Part shown: positions 1 through 9,830 of the stretch, piece after piece
How the letters are laid out: every line of letters starts with the position of its first letter
Numbering within the stretch: the stretch's first letter is position 1
Assembly (NCBI GenBank): GCA_024642665.1
Contig: JAHEAR010000004.1
Span: 6,457 to 70,456, forward strand
Direction: 5' to 3'
Length of the DNA: 64,000 nt
DNA from: Bacteroidota bacterium
GTDB lineage: Bacteria; Bacteroidota; Bacteroidia; Chitinophagales; Saprospiraceae
Translations under genes and position numbers: made by a program
The notes under the pieces: model-generated
Database searches by the model: none
The model's input: the letters and a program-made list of their open reading frames with translations, nothing else
Told to the model about the DNA's origin: nothing

Positions 1-3
1 CGC

Positions 4-1353
4 ATGCAACGAAAATTATTACTTGAACATATTGATGTCGAAGGAATTCAATCCTTCGATGTGTACCGAAGCAAAGGTGGATATTCTTCCGTGGAAAAAG
101 CATTGAAAGCCATGTCCCCTGACGACGTGTTGGAGGAAGTCAAAAAATCCGGCTTACGAGGTCGTGGTGGTGCAGGCTTTCCAACAGGCATGAAATGGGG
201 ATTTCTGGCTCGCCCGGAAGGCGTTCCAAGATATCTTGTTTGCAATGCTGATGAATCTGAACCGGGCACTTTTAAAGACAGGTACCTGATGGAACACATC
301 CCTCATCTGTTGATTGAGGGAATGATTACTTCGAGTTATGCACTTGGCGCTAATACTTCCTACATATATGTGCGCGGTGAGTTTTTCTATGTCATTCGTA
401 TTCTTGAAAAAGCCATCGCGGAAGCTTATCAAAATGGCTGGTTAGGAAAAAACATTCAGGGCAGTGGCTTTGATCATGATATCTATGTACACCCGGGTGC
501 CGGAGCTTATATCTGCGGAGAAGAAACCGCATTGCTCGAATCATTGGAAGGCAAACGCGGAAATCCAAGAATCAAACCACCGTTTCCTGCGGTCAAAGGT
601 TTATATGGTTGTCCTACAGTAGTCAACAATGTTGAGACTATTGCTGCAGTAGTGCCGATCGTCAATAACGGTGGAGAAGCATATGCAGAAATTGGGGTTG
701 GACGATCCACAGGAACTAAACTCATTTCCGCATCTGGCCACATTAACAAGCCCGGCGTATACGAAATCGAATTAGGCTTACCGGTGGAAGAGTTTATTTA
801 TTCCGATGCTTTTTGTGGAGGCGTACTCAATGGCAAAGAATTAAAAGCCGTTGTGGCAGGAGGTTCATCTGTACCAATCCTGCCTGCTAATTTGATATTA
901 AAGACCGAAGCAGGCGAACCAAGACTAATGTCTTACGAATCTCTTGCGGACGGTGGATTTGCCACGGGCTCTATGCTTGGCTCCGGTGGATTTATTGTGA
1001 TGGATGAAAGTGCAAGCATCGTCCACAACCTGTATACGTTTACCCGATTTTATCATCATGAGAGTTGTGGTCAGTGCAGCCCATGCCGGGAAGGAACCAG
1101 CTGGATGGAGAAAATTCTCCACAAGATTCTGGCCGGTCACGGGACAATGGAAGACATTGATTTATTGTGGGATGTGCAGAGCAAAATTGAAGGCAATACG
1201 ATTTGTCCTTTAGGAGATGCGGCAGCATGGCCTGTAGCCAGTGCCATTCGTCATTTCCGCCATGAATTTGAAGCATATATCAAACATCCGGTCAAACAGA
1301 CTGAAATAAATTATTACAATTACTGCCATAATTTAGAAACGGCAGTGTCATAA
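4..1353 (+). CDS. nuoF: NADH-quinone oxidoreductase subunit F
   Basis: NADH-oxidising subunit of the peripheral arm of respiratory complex I. It accepts hydride from NADH on FMN and passes electrons to a [4Fe-4S] cluster. The glycine-rich GRGGAGFPTGMKW loop is at residues 53-65, NADESEPGTFKDR follows at about 81-93, and a second nucleotide-binding stretch GAGAYICGEETA starts at 165. Cluster ligands are C355, C358, C361 and C401. The length (449 aa) and the N-terminus, MQRKLLLEHIDVEG, fit the family, so the gene looks complete although it begins three bases into the window. It is the first visible gene of a nuoF-N run; nuoA-E would lie to the left of the window. Confidence 0.97.
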   Translation: MQRKLLLEHIDVEGIQSFDVYRSKGGYSSVEKALKAMSPDDVLEEVKKSGLRGRGGAGFPTGMKWGFLARPEGVPRYLVCNADESEPGTFKDRYLMEHIPHLLIEGMITSSYALGANTSYIYVRGEFFYVIRILEKAIAEAYQNGWLGKNIQGSGFDHDIYVHPGAGAYICGEETALLESLEGKRGNPRIKPPFPAVKGLYGCPTVVNNVETIAAVVPIVNNGGEAYAEIGVGRSTGTKLISASGHINKPGVYEIELGLPVEEFIYSDAFCGGVLNGKELKAVVAGGSSVPILPANLILKTEAGEPRLMSYESLADGGFATGSMLGSGGFIVMDESASIVHNLYTFTRFYHHESCGQCSPCREGTSWMEKILHKILAGHGTMEDIDLLWDVQSKIEGNTICPLGDAAAWPVASAIRHFRHEFEAYIKHPVKQTEINYYNYCHNLETAVS

Positions 1354-1416
1354 TAAGTAATTAACCCAATTGATTCAGGATCAAATATCCTGTTGAAGAT
1401 TGATGAATGAAATAGC

Positions 1417-2382
1417 ATGTTTAAAGTAACAATTGATGGCATTGAGGTTGAAGTTCCGGAAGGCACTACCATTCTGAATGCGGCCAGAAAAATAGGTCCG
1501 GAAGTTGCCCCTCCGACTATGTGCTATTATTCTTCGTTGGAGACCAGCGGTGGATATTGCAGAACTTGTCTTGTGGAAGTTACCAAAGGTTCTGACAAAG
1601 ATCCAAGACCAATGCCTAAACTGGTCGCTTCCTGCAGAACAACGGTCATGGACGGCATGGTGGTCACCAATGAATTATCCCCAAAGGTAAAAGAAGCAAG
1701 AGCAGGTGTTACGGAATTCCTTTTGTTCAATCATCCACTGGATTGCCCGGTATGTGATCAGGCAGGCGAATGTCATTTGCAGGATCTCTCTTATGAACAC
1801 GGCAAATACAAAACGCGTACGGATTTCGAAAGAAGAACCTTTGAGAAAATAGATATCGGGGAGACCATTTCGCTTCACATGAACCGCTGCATCTTATGCT
1901 ATCGATGTGTAAAAGTCGCAGAGCAAATTACGGATGGCAGAGTTCATGGCGTCATAAATCGCGGTGACCACTCTGAAATATCCACCTACATCAAAGAAGC
2001 CATCGACAATGATTTTTCAGGAAACATGATTGATGTCTGCCCGGTGGGTGCGCTTACCGATCGAACATTCCGTTTCAAAAGCAGAGTTTGGTTTACGAAA
2101 CCGGTTGATGCGCATCGCGATTGTGAGAAGTGCTCCGGTAAAGTCGTGTTATGGTATAAAGGAGATGATGTGTTGCGCGTAACAGGACGAAAAGACACCT
2201 GGGGAGAAGTCGAAGAATTTATTTGCAATACCTGTCGGTTTGATAAAAAGAAAACGTCAGACTGGACGCTTGAAGGCGTTCGTGAAATCAGTCGACACTC
2301 TGTCATTTCGGCCAACAAGTACAAGAAATTGGTCAAACCAAAAGAGTTTACCTTGAATGATATAAAAGCATTGCCGGAATAA
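1417..2382 (+). CDS. nuoG: NADH-quinone oxidoreductase subunit G, short Bacteroidota form
   Basis: Iron-sulfur electron-wire subunit of complex I. An N-terminal [2Fe-2S] ferredoxin domain has C36, C48, C51 and C73. A His-Cys3 [4Fe-4S] motif has H106, C110, C113 and C119. A further [4Fe-4S] set is C158, C161, C164 and C208. Two more pairs, C236-x2-C239 and C270-x2-C273, stand where the first cluster of the molybdopterin-like domain would be. At 321 residues it ends there, whereas enterobacterial NuoG has about 900; short forms are usual in Bacteroidota, so this is probably not a truncation. Its TAA stop overlaps the ATG of nuoH by one base (TAATG), implying translational coupling. Confidence 0.93.
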   Translation: MFKVTIDGIEVEVPEGTTILNAARKIGPEVAPPTMCYYSSLETSGGYCRTCLVEVTKGSDKDPRPMPKLVASCRTTVMDGMVVTNELSPKVKEARAGVTEFLLFNHPLDCPVCDQAGECHLQDLSYEHGKYKTRTDFERRTFEKIDIGETISLHMNRCILCYRCVKVAEQITDGRVHGVINRGDHSEISTYIKEAIDNDFSGNMIDVCPVGALTDRTFRFKSRVWFTKPVDAHRDCEKCSGKVVLWYKGDDVLRVTGRKDTWGEVEEFICNTCRFDKKKTSDWTLEGVREISRHSVISANKYKKLVKPKEFTLNDIKALPE

Positions 2383-3407
2383 TGGACTGGACCCTACTCA
2401 TCGATAAAACCATATTAATTCTGATCGTATTTTTGATCAGTCTGGGTGTTGCGGCTTATGCGACCTATGGCGAGCGTAAAATTGCGGCCATCCTTCAAGA
2501 CAGAATCGGACCGGACAGAGCGGGACCATTTGGTTTATTACAACCACTGGCCGACGGGGTTAAGTTTTTTCTCAAGGAGGATATCACTCCGGCAGCAGCG
2601 GATAAGTTTCTGTTTATTCTCGGACCCTCGCTCTTTATTGCTACTGCATTAATGACGAGTGCTGTCATCCCATGGGGACAGTCTTTCTTTTTTGGTGAAC
2701 ATGAGTTCAGTCTACAGGTTGCTGATCTGAATGTTGGGATACTATATATTCTAGCCGTTGTTTCTATCGGAGGATATGGCATCATGATCGGAGGCTGGGC
2801 ATCGAATAACAAATTTGCACTGCTAGGTGCCCTTCGGGCCTCTTCCCAAATGATCAGCTATGAGATTCCATTAGGGATGTCCCTGGTAGCACTGCTGCTC
2901 TATTCAAACTCTTTGAGCCTGAGGGACATTGTGGATATGCAACAAGGATTTCACTGGAATGTGTTTTATCAACCTCTTGGATTTCTCATTTTTTTGATCT
3001 GCGCATTTGCAGAATGTAACCGTGCTCCTTTTGACCTCCCGGAATCAGAAAGTGAATTGATCGGAGGATATCATACAGAGTATAGTTCCATGAAACTGGG
3101 CTTCTTTCTTTTTGCGGAATACATCAATATGTTTATTTCGGCAGCACTAATCTCATGCCTCTTTTTTGGTGGATATCATTTTCCCGGATTGGATAGTCTT
3201 GATCTTGCACCAAATCTTGCGGCTATGATTAGCGTGATTGTTTTATTCTCTAAAATCATATTCTTTATTTTCTTTTTCATGTGGGTGCGTTGGACATTGC
3301 CTAGATTCAGGTATGATCAATTAATGCGTATTGGATGGAAAGTATTGATTCCTTTGTCTATTGTAAATGTGCTCATCACCGGCGCGTGGCTCACATTTGT
3401 AAAATAA
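2382..3407 (+). CDS. nuoH: NADH-quinone oxidoreductase subunit H
   Basis: Membrane subunit that joins the peripheral arm to the proton-pumping arm of complex I and forms part of the quinone chamber. The family signature ERKIAAILQDRIGPDRAGP occupies residues 31-49, and the conserved loop DLPESESELIGGYHTEYS lies near residue 215. About eight hydrophobic helices are visible and the length (341 aa) is standard. The start is fixed by the one-base overlap with nuoG; nuoI starts 5 bases after its stop. Confidence 0.97.
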   Translation: MDWTLLIDKTILILIVFLISLGVAAYATYGERKIAAILQDRIGPDRAGPFGLLQPLADGVKFFLKEDITPAAADKFLFILGPSLFIATALMTSAVIPWGQSFFFGEHEFSLQVADLNVGILYILAVVSIGGYGIMIGGWASNNKFALLGALRASSQMISYEIPLGMSLVALLLYSNSLSLRDIVDMQQGFHWNVFYQPLGFLIFLICAFAECNRAPFDLPESESELIGGYHTEYSSMKLGFFLFAEYINMFISAALISCLFFGGYHFPGLDSLDLAPNLAAMISVIVLFSKIIFFIFFFMWVRWTLPRFRYDQLMRIGWKVLIPLSIVNVLITGAWLTFVK

Positions 3408-3412
3408 ATTCA

Positions 3413-3955
3413 ATGAAACTGACCAATAGATCGATTGTAGCAGCTAATAAAGAACTCAACTGGGTTGAAAAACTCTACCTGCCGGCTATTGTCAAAGGTA
3501 TGATGATCACCTTCAGCCATATTTTCAAAAAGAAGGCTACCGTAAAATATCCGGAACAGATAAGACCTATCGCTCCGGTGTATCGCGGAGTCCATGTATT
3601 GAAAAGAGATGAACAAGGTCGGGAAAACTGTACAGCCTGCGGACTTTGTGCCGTAGCCTGTCCGGCGGAAGCCATCACGATGGATGCCGCAGAACGACAG
3701 AAGGGAGAAGAAAACTTGTATCGGGAAGAGAAATATGCTGCGCGCTATGAAATCAATATGCTCCGCTGCATTTTCTGCGGATTGTGTGAAGAGGCCTGTC
3801 CAAAAGATGCGATTTATCTCACGGATAGAATACTCCCATCGAATTATGCCAGAGATACTTTTATTTATGGTAAAGATATTTTAGTGGAAGGGATTACGCC
3901 GGAGGGAAGAGTGGATATAAGCAAAAGAAAAAAGGATTACCACATGAATACATAA
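3413..3955 (+). CDS. nuoI: NADH-quinone oxidoreductase subunit I
   Basis: Ferredoxin-like subunit carrying the last two [4Fe-4S] clusters before quinone. The ligands are two CxxCxxCxxxCP motifs: C73, C76, C79, C83 and C119, C122, C125, C129. The reading frame stays open upstream to 3335, but that extension lies inside nuoH. The ATG at 3413, giving MKLTNRSIVAANK and 180 residues, matches the usual NuoI size and follows nuoH after five bases. The N-terminal helix around residues 17-40 fits the amphipathic membrane-contact helix of the family. Confidence 0.95.
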   Translation: MKLTNRSIVAANKELNWVEKLYLPAIVKGMMITFSHIFKKKATVKYPEQIRPIAPVYRGVHVLKRDEQGRENCTACGLCAVACPAEAITMDAAERQKGEENLYREEKYAARYEINMLRCIFCGLCEEACPKDAIYLTDRILPSNYARDTFIYGKDILVEGITPEGRVDISKRKKDYHMNT

Positions 3956-4001
3956 TGCCGGATGGCTGCGTGTAGTCATCATTTGTAAGTTATAAAGAGA
4001 G

Positions 4002-4499
4002 ATGAACCAACTGATATTTATTTCACTGTCCACATTGACCATCGTCAGTGCACTGTTTATGGTTTTTTCGCGAAAACCAATGTATAGTGTGCTGTCGCTG
4101 ATCTTTTGTTTTTTCACGGTGGCCGGCCACTACATTCTTTTGAATGCCCAGTTTCTGGCGATCACCCATGTGATCGTATATGCCGGAGCGATTATGGTTC
4201 TTTTTTTATTTGTGGTCATGCTGCTGAATTTAAATACAGTTGCAGATCAAATCAAAACAATGGGCTTTCGTGTGGCTGCTATGATTGGGGCAGGAATGCT
4301 CTTCCTGGTTTTGCTGGCGTCATTAAAATCGACGACGTTGGGAACTTTTAGTTTTCCGGAAGACAACGGTATGGGGATGGTCGAACATGTTGGGATGAGA
4401 TTGTTTACGGACTATCTTTTACCCTTTGAGATTTCATCAATACTTTTTCTGTCAGCCATGATTGGAGCTGTATTATTAGCTAAAAAAGAAAAAAGATAA
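4002..4499 (+). CDS. nuoJ: NADH-quinone oxidoreductase subunit J
   Basis: Small integral membrane subunit of the complex I proton-translocating arm. The sequence is almost entirely hydrophobic with about five helices, and contains the family segment [20 protein letters not shown] around residues 54-73. The length (165 aa) is normal. It sits between nuoI (46 bases upstream) and nuoK (one base downstream), the canonical position. Confidence 0.94.
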   Translation: MNQLIFISLSTLTIVSALFMVFSRKPMYSVLSLIFCFFTVAGHYILLNAQFLAITHVIVYAGAIMVLFLFVVMLLNLNTVADQIKTMGFRVAAMIGAGMLFLVLLASLKSTTLGTFSFPEDNGMGMVEHVGMRLFTDYLLPFEISSILFLSAMIGAVLLAKKEKR

Positions 4500-4500
4500 T

Positions 4501-4821
4501 ATGGAACATACAACACAACTCGTTCCGCTAAATTGGTATTTACTGCTGAGCACCTTTCTTTTCTGCCTTGGTGTGATGGGTGTACTCATCCGCCGAAATG
4601 CGATTATCATTCTGATGTGTATTGAGCTCATGCTTAATTCCGTCAACATGCTGCTCGTCGCTTTTTCTTCTTATTCCGGAAATAGTGATGGTCAGGTTTT
4701 TGTCTTTTTTATCATGGTGGTCGCTGCCGCGGAAGTTGCCGTTGGATTGGCACTATTAGTAAGCATATACCGAAATTTAGGAAGTACCGATATCGATCTA
4801 TTGAACAAATTAAAGTGGTAG
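4501..4821 (+). CDS. nuoK: NADH-quinone oxidoreductase subunit K
   Basis: Three-helix MnhC/NuoK-type membrane subunit of complex I. Two membrane glutamates expected to take part in proton transfer are present as E42 (in [10 protein letters not shown]) and E78 (in [11 protein letters not shown]). The length (106 aa) is typical. The ATG lies one base after the nuoJ stop codon, so the two are almost certainly translationally coupled. Confidence 0.95.
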   Translation: MEHTTQLVPLNWYLLLSTFLFCLGVMGVLIRRNAIIILMCIELMLNSVNMLLVAFSSYSGNSDGQVFVFFIMVVAAAEVAVGLALLVSIYRNLGSTDIDLLNKLKW

Positions 4822-4898
4822 TGATGCTCTGCATGACGCCTTTGTTTGTGATTAATAAATAAAGAACAGTGACCGGAACAATAACCAACAATTCAACC

Positions 4899-6797
4899 AT
4901 GACTTTCCTGGGTCTGATGATTCCCTTACTTCCTTTGCTGGGATTTTTGGTGAATGGCTTATTAGGAAAGTATTTGCCTAAGGGCAGTGCAGGGTGGATA
5001 GGCAGCCTCTCGGTGCTGGCCTCCTTCGTTTGTGTGCTGCTGATTTTTAAAGATCTCCAGGCCGAACAGGCGATTAGCATCGATGTTTTTAACTGGATCG
5101 CGCTGGGAGATTTCAGCATTTCATTTGGCTTATGGATTGATGCACTCACCATGATTATGCTCATGGTCGTCACGGGCGTAGGATTTCTTATCCACCTCTA
5201 CTCGATTGGCTATATGCACGGTGATGAGGGCTTCACCCGCTTCTTTACCTATTTAAATCTATTCATCTTTTTCATGTTGCTGCTGGTCATGGGCAGTAAT
5301 TATCTCATGATGTTTATTGGGTGGGAAGGCGTTGGACTATGCTCTTACTTACTGATTGGTTTCTGGTATAAAAACGAACCATTCAATGATGCTGCCCAGA
5401 AAGCTTTCGTCATGAACCGCATCGGTGATCTTGGTTTTCTGTTGGGTATGTTTTTCATTCTTTTCCACTTTGGCACACTGGACATTCAGACCGTTGAGCA
5501 ACTCGCTCCGGGCTTAGCTTCCAATGGCGGATTGATTATGATCATCACCTTGTTGTTATTTATTGGTGCCACCGGAAAATCAGCGCAGTTGCCACTGTAC
5601 ACCTGGCTACCTGATGCGATGGCAGGTCCTACGCCTGTTTCTGCGTTGATCCACGCGGCGACGATGGTGACTGCGGGTATTTATATGATCGTTCGATCCA
5701 ATGTACTTTTTGCTTTGGCACCGGATACGCTCACCATCATTTTATGGGTGGGTGTGATTACATCTCTATTTGCAGCGATCATCGGTTTAAAACAAAATGA
5801 TATTAAAAAGGTACTGGCCTACTCTACCGTTTCACAGCTTGGGTTGATGTTTGTGGCACTTGGACTGGGAGCGTTTAGTAGTGGCATCTTCCATTTGGTC
5901 ACACATGCATTTTTTAAAGCCTTACTTTTTCTTGGCGCCGGCAGTGTGATTCATGCATTACATGGCGAGCAGGATATTCGAAAGATGGGGGGACTCAAAA
6001 AATTAATTCCGATCACCTATATCACCTTTATTCTGGCTTCTTTAGCTATTTCAGGTTTTCCACTTTTATCCGGCTTTTTCTCCAAAGATGAGATTCTGGC
6101 CCATGCCTTTGAACAAAATAAAATTGTATGGATTGTAGTGGCTGTGAGTTCATTTCTGACGGCCATCTATATGTTCCGGTTAGTCTTCCTGACCTTCTTT
6201 AATAATTTCAGAGGAAGTGATGAGACCAGAAGCCATATCCATGAGTCGCCATGGACGATGACTTTCCCACTGGTCGTACTTTGTATTTTAGCAGTGCTGG
6301 GCGGGCTGATTGGCTTACCGGCGATCTTTCATGTTTCGCATTGGTTGAACACTTACCTGGCATCTGTCACCGAACCTTCTGCTGCTTTGATTCATCATGG
6401 GGATGGCATCAGTCATGGATTGGAAATTGGTTTGATGTGCTTTGCCGGATTAGCAGCCATTGTGGCGATCTATTTAATGTATAGAAAGTATGTGATGCAA
6501 AAAGCCATTCCGGAATCAGAGGAAAGCCAGCAAGGATTCATTAAAGCTATCGCCAATAAGTTTTATGTGGATGAATTTTTTGAAAACGCGATCGTGAATC
6601 CGGTTTTCAAATTATCAGAATGGTTTGGCACTTTTTTCGATAAAAAAATAATTGACCAGATCGTAAACAGGACAGCCACCACCATAACTTCAGGTGGTCA
6701 GGCACTGCGATTGTCCCAAGGTGGAAATACCGGCACCTATGTTTTGGCAATGGTAATCGGTATTGTTGTTTTATTCATAATTCGATTGCTGATCTGA
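4899..6797 (+). CDS. nuoL: NADH-quinone oxidoreductase subunit L
   Basis: Distal antiporter-like proton-pumping subunit of complex I. It contains the conserved IGWEGVGLCSYLLIGFW segment and the TM7-8 signature ATGKSAQLPLYTWLPDAMAG with its lysine, followed by TPVSALIHAATMVTAG. A long C-terminal region, including an amphipathic stretch and a final anchor helix, fits the lateral helix of NuoL. Start choice is uncertain: an in-frame GTG at 4869 would add ten polar residues. The ATG at 4899 starts directly before the first membrane helix, as in relatives. The TGA stop overlaps the nuoM ATG by one base. Confidence 0.95.
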   Translation: MTFLGLMIPLLPLLGFLVNGLLGKYLPKGSAGWIGSLSVLASFVCVLLIFKDLQAEQAISIDVFNWIALGDFSISFGLWIDALTMIMLMVVTGVGFLIHLYSIGYMHGDEGFTRFFTYLNLFIFFMLLLVMGSNYLMMFIGWEGVGLCSYLLIGFWYKNEPFNDAAQKAFVMNRIGDLGFLLGMFFILFHFGTLDIQTVEQLAPGLASNGGLIMIITLLLFIGATGKSAQLPLYTWLPDAMAGPTPVSALIHAATMVTAGIYMIVRSNVLFALAPDTLTIILWVGVITSLFAAIIGLKQNDIKKVLAYSTVSQLGLMFVALGLGAFSSGIFHLVTHAFFKALLFLGAGSVIHALHGEQDIRKMGGLKKLIPITYITFILASLAISGFPLLSGFFSKDEILAHAFEQNKIVWIVVAVSSFLTAIYMFRLVFLTFFNNFRGSDETRSHIHESPWTMTFPLVVLCILAVLGGLIGLPAIFHVSHWLNTYLASVTEPSAALIHHGDGISHGLEIGLMCFAGLAAIVAIYLMYRKYVMQKAIPESEESQQGFIKAIANKFYVDEFFENAIVNPVFKLSEWFGTFFDKKIIDQIVNRTATTITSGGQALRLSQGGNTGTYVLAMVIGIVVLFIIRLLI

Positions 6798-8242
6798 TGA
6801 TGACGATACTCCTTTTATTTCTCCCGTTATTAGCTGCGCTGGTTGTTTTGCTCGGCGGATCAAAGCATGCTTCTTCTATTGCGCTTGGTCTGGCTGTCGC
6901 AGAATTGGCAGTGACGGCATATGCGATCAATGTATTCCAAACAGAAGGACCGGAAGCATTTTATGTATTCCACACATGGATCGATTCACCAAAAGTCAGC
7001 TTTCATCTTGGTCTCGATGGCTTAAGTCTTGTCATGGTCATCCTGACCAACTTACTCGTTCCATTGATCATTCTTTCCGGATTTAATCGAACAATACCCA
7101 ATGCTAAAGGATATTTCTCCCTCATCCTGCTCATGCAATTTGCGCTTGTGGGTGTCTTCATGGCGATGGATGGTCTGTTGTATTACATTTTCTGGGAAGT
7201 TGCTCTTATTCCGATCTACTTCATTGCCTTGCGATGGGGAGGCCATAATCGTGTAGCGATTACGTTGAAGTTTTTTATCTACACGCTTGCCGGTAGCTTA
7301 CTCATGCTGTTTGGCTTTATCATGTTATACTGGTATAATCCCGAACAGTCATTTGATATCAGAGAACTCTATACTATGGTGATCTCTCAGGAAAATCAAA
7401 GTTGGTTGTTCTGGATGTTTTTCCTGGCTTTTGCCATCAAGATTCCGATCGTTCCTTTCCACACCTGGCAGGCAGATACCTATCGTGAATCACCGACGCA
7501 GGGCACTATGTTACTCTCCGGTATCATGCTTAAGATGGGAATCTATAGTTTAATTCGATGGTTGCTACCGGTTCTTCCATTGGGCGTTGCCAAATGGGGA
7601 CAGTTAGCCATGATTTTGTGTGTGATAGGAATTGTATATGCATCCATCATTGCACTCAAACAAAAGAATTTAAAGAACCTGCTGGCCTACTCATCTGTGG
7701 CCCACGTAGGCTTAATTGCTGCCGGAATTTTTGCCCTTAATATCCAGGGACTTCAAGGAAGTGTTGTGCAAATGTTTGCCCACGGGGTGAATGTTGTTGG
7801 ACTGTTCTTCTGTGCTGATATTATTTTTAATCGAACTAATACAAACGAAATAAGTGAATTAGGGGGAATCAGAAATCTGGCACCACTTTTTTCCACGATG
7901 TTTACGATTGTGGTTTTGGGAAGTATCGCCCTTCCGCTCACCAATGGATTTATCGGTGAGTTCTTATTATTGTATGGGGTATATGAATACAATGTATGGT
8001 TATCCGTATTTGCCGGACTCACTATTATACTTGGCGCCGCCTATATGCTGCGTATGTTTAAGAAAGTGATGCTGGGACAACCAAGTAGTTATGTGCCTGA
8101 ATTCCCGGACTTGTATTGGAATGAAAAAATTGTATTAGGTGTTTTTGTCCTGATTATTTTCGGCATGGGGATTTATCCTCAACCGATTTTCAATCTGGTC
8201 GAGCCGGTGCTTCAGGATATTTTGAGTCACAGTATACTATAG
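6797..8242 (+). CDS. nuoM: NADH-quinone oxidoreductase subunit M
   Basis: Second antiporter-like proton-pumping subunit of complex I. Visible signatures are the EVALIPIYFIALRWGG helix with its conserved glutamate and KIPIVPFHTWQADTYRESPT in the TM7-8 region. About 14 hydrophobic segments are present and the length (481 aa) is normal. Two consecutive ATG codons lie at the start; the first overlaps the nuoL TGA (TGATG). An 81-base gap separates it from nuoN. Confidence 0.96.
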   Translation: MMTILLLFLPLLAALVVLLGGSKHASSIALGLAVAELAVTAYAINVFQTEGPEAFYVFHTWIDSPKVSFHLGLDGLSLVMVILTNLLVPLIILSGFNRTIPNAKGYFSLILLMQFALVGVFMAMDGLLYYIFWEVALIPIYFIALRWGGHNRVAITLKFFIYTLAGSLLMLFGFIMLYWYNPEQSFDIRELYTMVISQENQSWLFWMFFLAFAIKIPIVPFHTWQADTYRESPTQGTMLLSGIMLKMGIYSLIRWLLPVLPLGVAKWGQLAMILCVIGIVYASIIALKQKNLKNLLAYSSVAHVGLIAAGIFALNIQGLQGSVVQMFAHGVNVVGLFFCADIIFNRTNTNEISELGGIRNLAPLFSTMFTIVVLGSIALPLTNGFIGEFLLLYGVYEYNVWLSVFAGLTIILGAAYMLRMFKKVMLGQPSSYVPEFPDLYWNEKIVLGVFVLIIFGMGIYPQPIFNLVEPVLQDILSHSIL

Positions 8243-8323
8243 AATAAATTAAGCTTTTGAGGTAGCGATTTACTTTTATGAAAAGCGCACTTCGAAGAGC
8301 ATTCAACATAAAGGAAAAAAATT

Positions 8324-9715
8324 GTGAATACATTAATTTATACAGCTGGTCTTGGCATGGTTTGCCTCGCGATGGAAATACTTGATCTGCGCAAGTTACT
8401 GGTTCCTGTCATCCTTCTTGGACTTGCTGTCATCTTCGGCGTCAACCTCATGAGCTGGGCTGATTCCGGACCGGTTATTTTTGCCGGCCTCGATATGTCC
8501 TCCATGCTGCTTGTTGATCATTTCTCTGTGGCTTTTAATGGGGTATTGATTGTAGCTGCAGCATTTCTGTTTGCCATGTCTCATGATTTCTATAAGGATG
8601 AACAGCATCACCTCAGTGATTATCTGACCATCATTGTTTTTATCCTTTGCGGTGCGATGGTGCTCACCAGTTATTCCAATCTGGTGATGATGTTTCTTGG
8701 GATTGAAATCGTTTCTATCTCATTGTATATTCTGGCAGGAAGCCGACGACATGATCTCCGTTCCAATGAAGCAGGGATGAAGTATTTCCTGATGGGTTCT
8801 TTTGCTTCTGCGGTATTACTTTTTGGCATCACCTTACTTTATGGTGCAAGTGGTAGCTTTAAATTGACGGAAATCGCTTCTTATGCAGCTACCTACGGAA
8901 TGGATAGTCCGATGTTTCTGGTCGGTTCATTGCTGGTCGTGTGTGCATTCTTATTTAAAGTAGCGGCCGTACCATTTCATTTCTGGAGTCCGGATGTGTA
9001 TGAAGGTTCGCCATCACTGGTGACTACCCTGATGGCGACGCTGGTCAAGGTATCTTTCTTTGCAGCATTTTATCGTTTGATGTCCTCCGGATTTGCAGGC
9101 ATTGATCCACATACCAGTACGATTCTAGTGATCGTCGCCGCTGCCACCATGATCGTTGGTAATCTCGTGGCGCTAAAGCAGATTAACTTCAAACGACTTC
9201 TGGCCTATTCCGGAATTGCACATGCGGGGTATATGCTTCTCGCTATTCTAAGTCTTAAAACTAACTCTGCCTCTGCCCTATTATTTTATGGTGCGACATA
9301 TATACTTGCCACTATCGGTGCATTTGCTGTTGCCCTACCTGTTTTCAGCTCTACCGGAAAAGAAACCATTGATGCATTCGATGGACTTGGTCGGAAGAAA
9401 CCATTTATCGCGGGTATGCTTACTTTAAGCATGTTGTCGCTGGCCGGGATTCCTCCATTAGCCGGCTTTCTTGGTAAATATTATATCTTCTCAGAGGCGA
9501 TCCACAATGGGTATGTGGCCATCACACTACTCGCTGTGATAACGTCCATTATCGGTGTCTACTACTACTTTAAAGTTATCCTTGCGATGTATACAAAGGC
9601 AGGGGAAGATACAGAGATACAATTTCCGATGCTATATTCTATCGTGGGGATCATCTGTGTGGCTTTGAGTATTCTTTTGGGCCTTTGGCCGGGAGGCTTG
9701 ATGGGACTTCTCTAG
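8324..9715 (+). CDS. nuoN: NADH-quinone oxidoreductase subunit N
   Basis: Third antiporter-like proton-pumping subunit of complex I. The helix GIEIVSISLYILAG carries the conserved glutamate, and KVAAVPFHFWSPDVYEGSP is the TM7-8 signature. The length (463 aa) is normal. The start is a GTG preceded by AAGGA about eight bases upstream, one of the few clear Shine-Dalgarno-like sequences in the window. It is the last gene of the nuo run; an AT-rich inverted repeat lies 40 bases downstream. Confidence 0.95.
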   Translation: MNTLIYTAGLGMVCLAMEILDLRKLLVPVILLGLAVIFGVNLMSWADSGPVIFAGLDMSSMLLVDHFSVAFNGVLIVAAAFLFAMSHDFYKDEQHHLSDYLTIIVFILCGAMVLTSYSNLVMMFLGIEIVSISLYILAGSRRHDLRSNEAGMKYFLMGSFASAVLLFGITLLYGASGSFKLTEIASYAATYGMDSPMFLVGSLLVVCAFLFKVAAVPFHFWSPDVYEGSPSLVTTLMATLVKVSFFAAFYRLMSSGFAGIDPHTSTILVIVAAATMIVGNLVALKQINFKRLLAYSGIAHAGYMLLAILSLKTNSASALLFYGATYILATIGAFAVALPVFSSTGKETIDAFDGLGRKKPFIAGMLTLSMLSLAGIPPLAGFLGKYYIFSEAIHNGYVAITLLAVITSIIGVYYYFKVILAMYTKAGEDTEIQFPMLYSIVGIICVALSILLGLWPGGLMGLL

Positions 9716-9754
9716 GGTATTGTTCCGTATTGGTATGTAAAGGTTTTTAAGAAA

Positions 9755-9784
9755 TCTATACATTTAATGCACCTAATGTATAGA
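9755..9784. promoter_or_regulatory. AT-rich inverted repeat after nuoN
   Basis: Perfect 10-base arms TCTATACATT (9755-9764) and AATGTATAGA (9775-9784) flank a 10-base loop. There is no long T-tract right after it, so it is not a textbook terminator. It could be an operator for msrB, 47 bases downstream, or a weak terminator/processing site for the nuo transcript. Confidence 0.4.
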
Positions 9785-9830
9785 AATAGTGATTTTCTTT
9801 ACAAAAGAACCTATCACTAAATAACTTATC

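Noticed and set aside
1417-2382. NuoG truncated by frameshift
   Set aside because: The stop overlaps the nuoH start precisely, no remnant of the C-terminal domain follows, and short NuoG is usual in Bacteroidota.
3335-3412. Upstream in-frame extension of nuoI
   Set aside because: It lies entirely within nuoH, and the ATG at 3413 gives the family-standard 180 residues.
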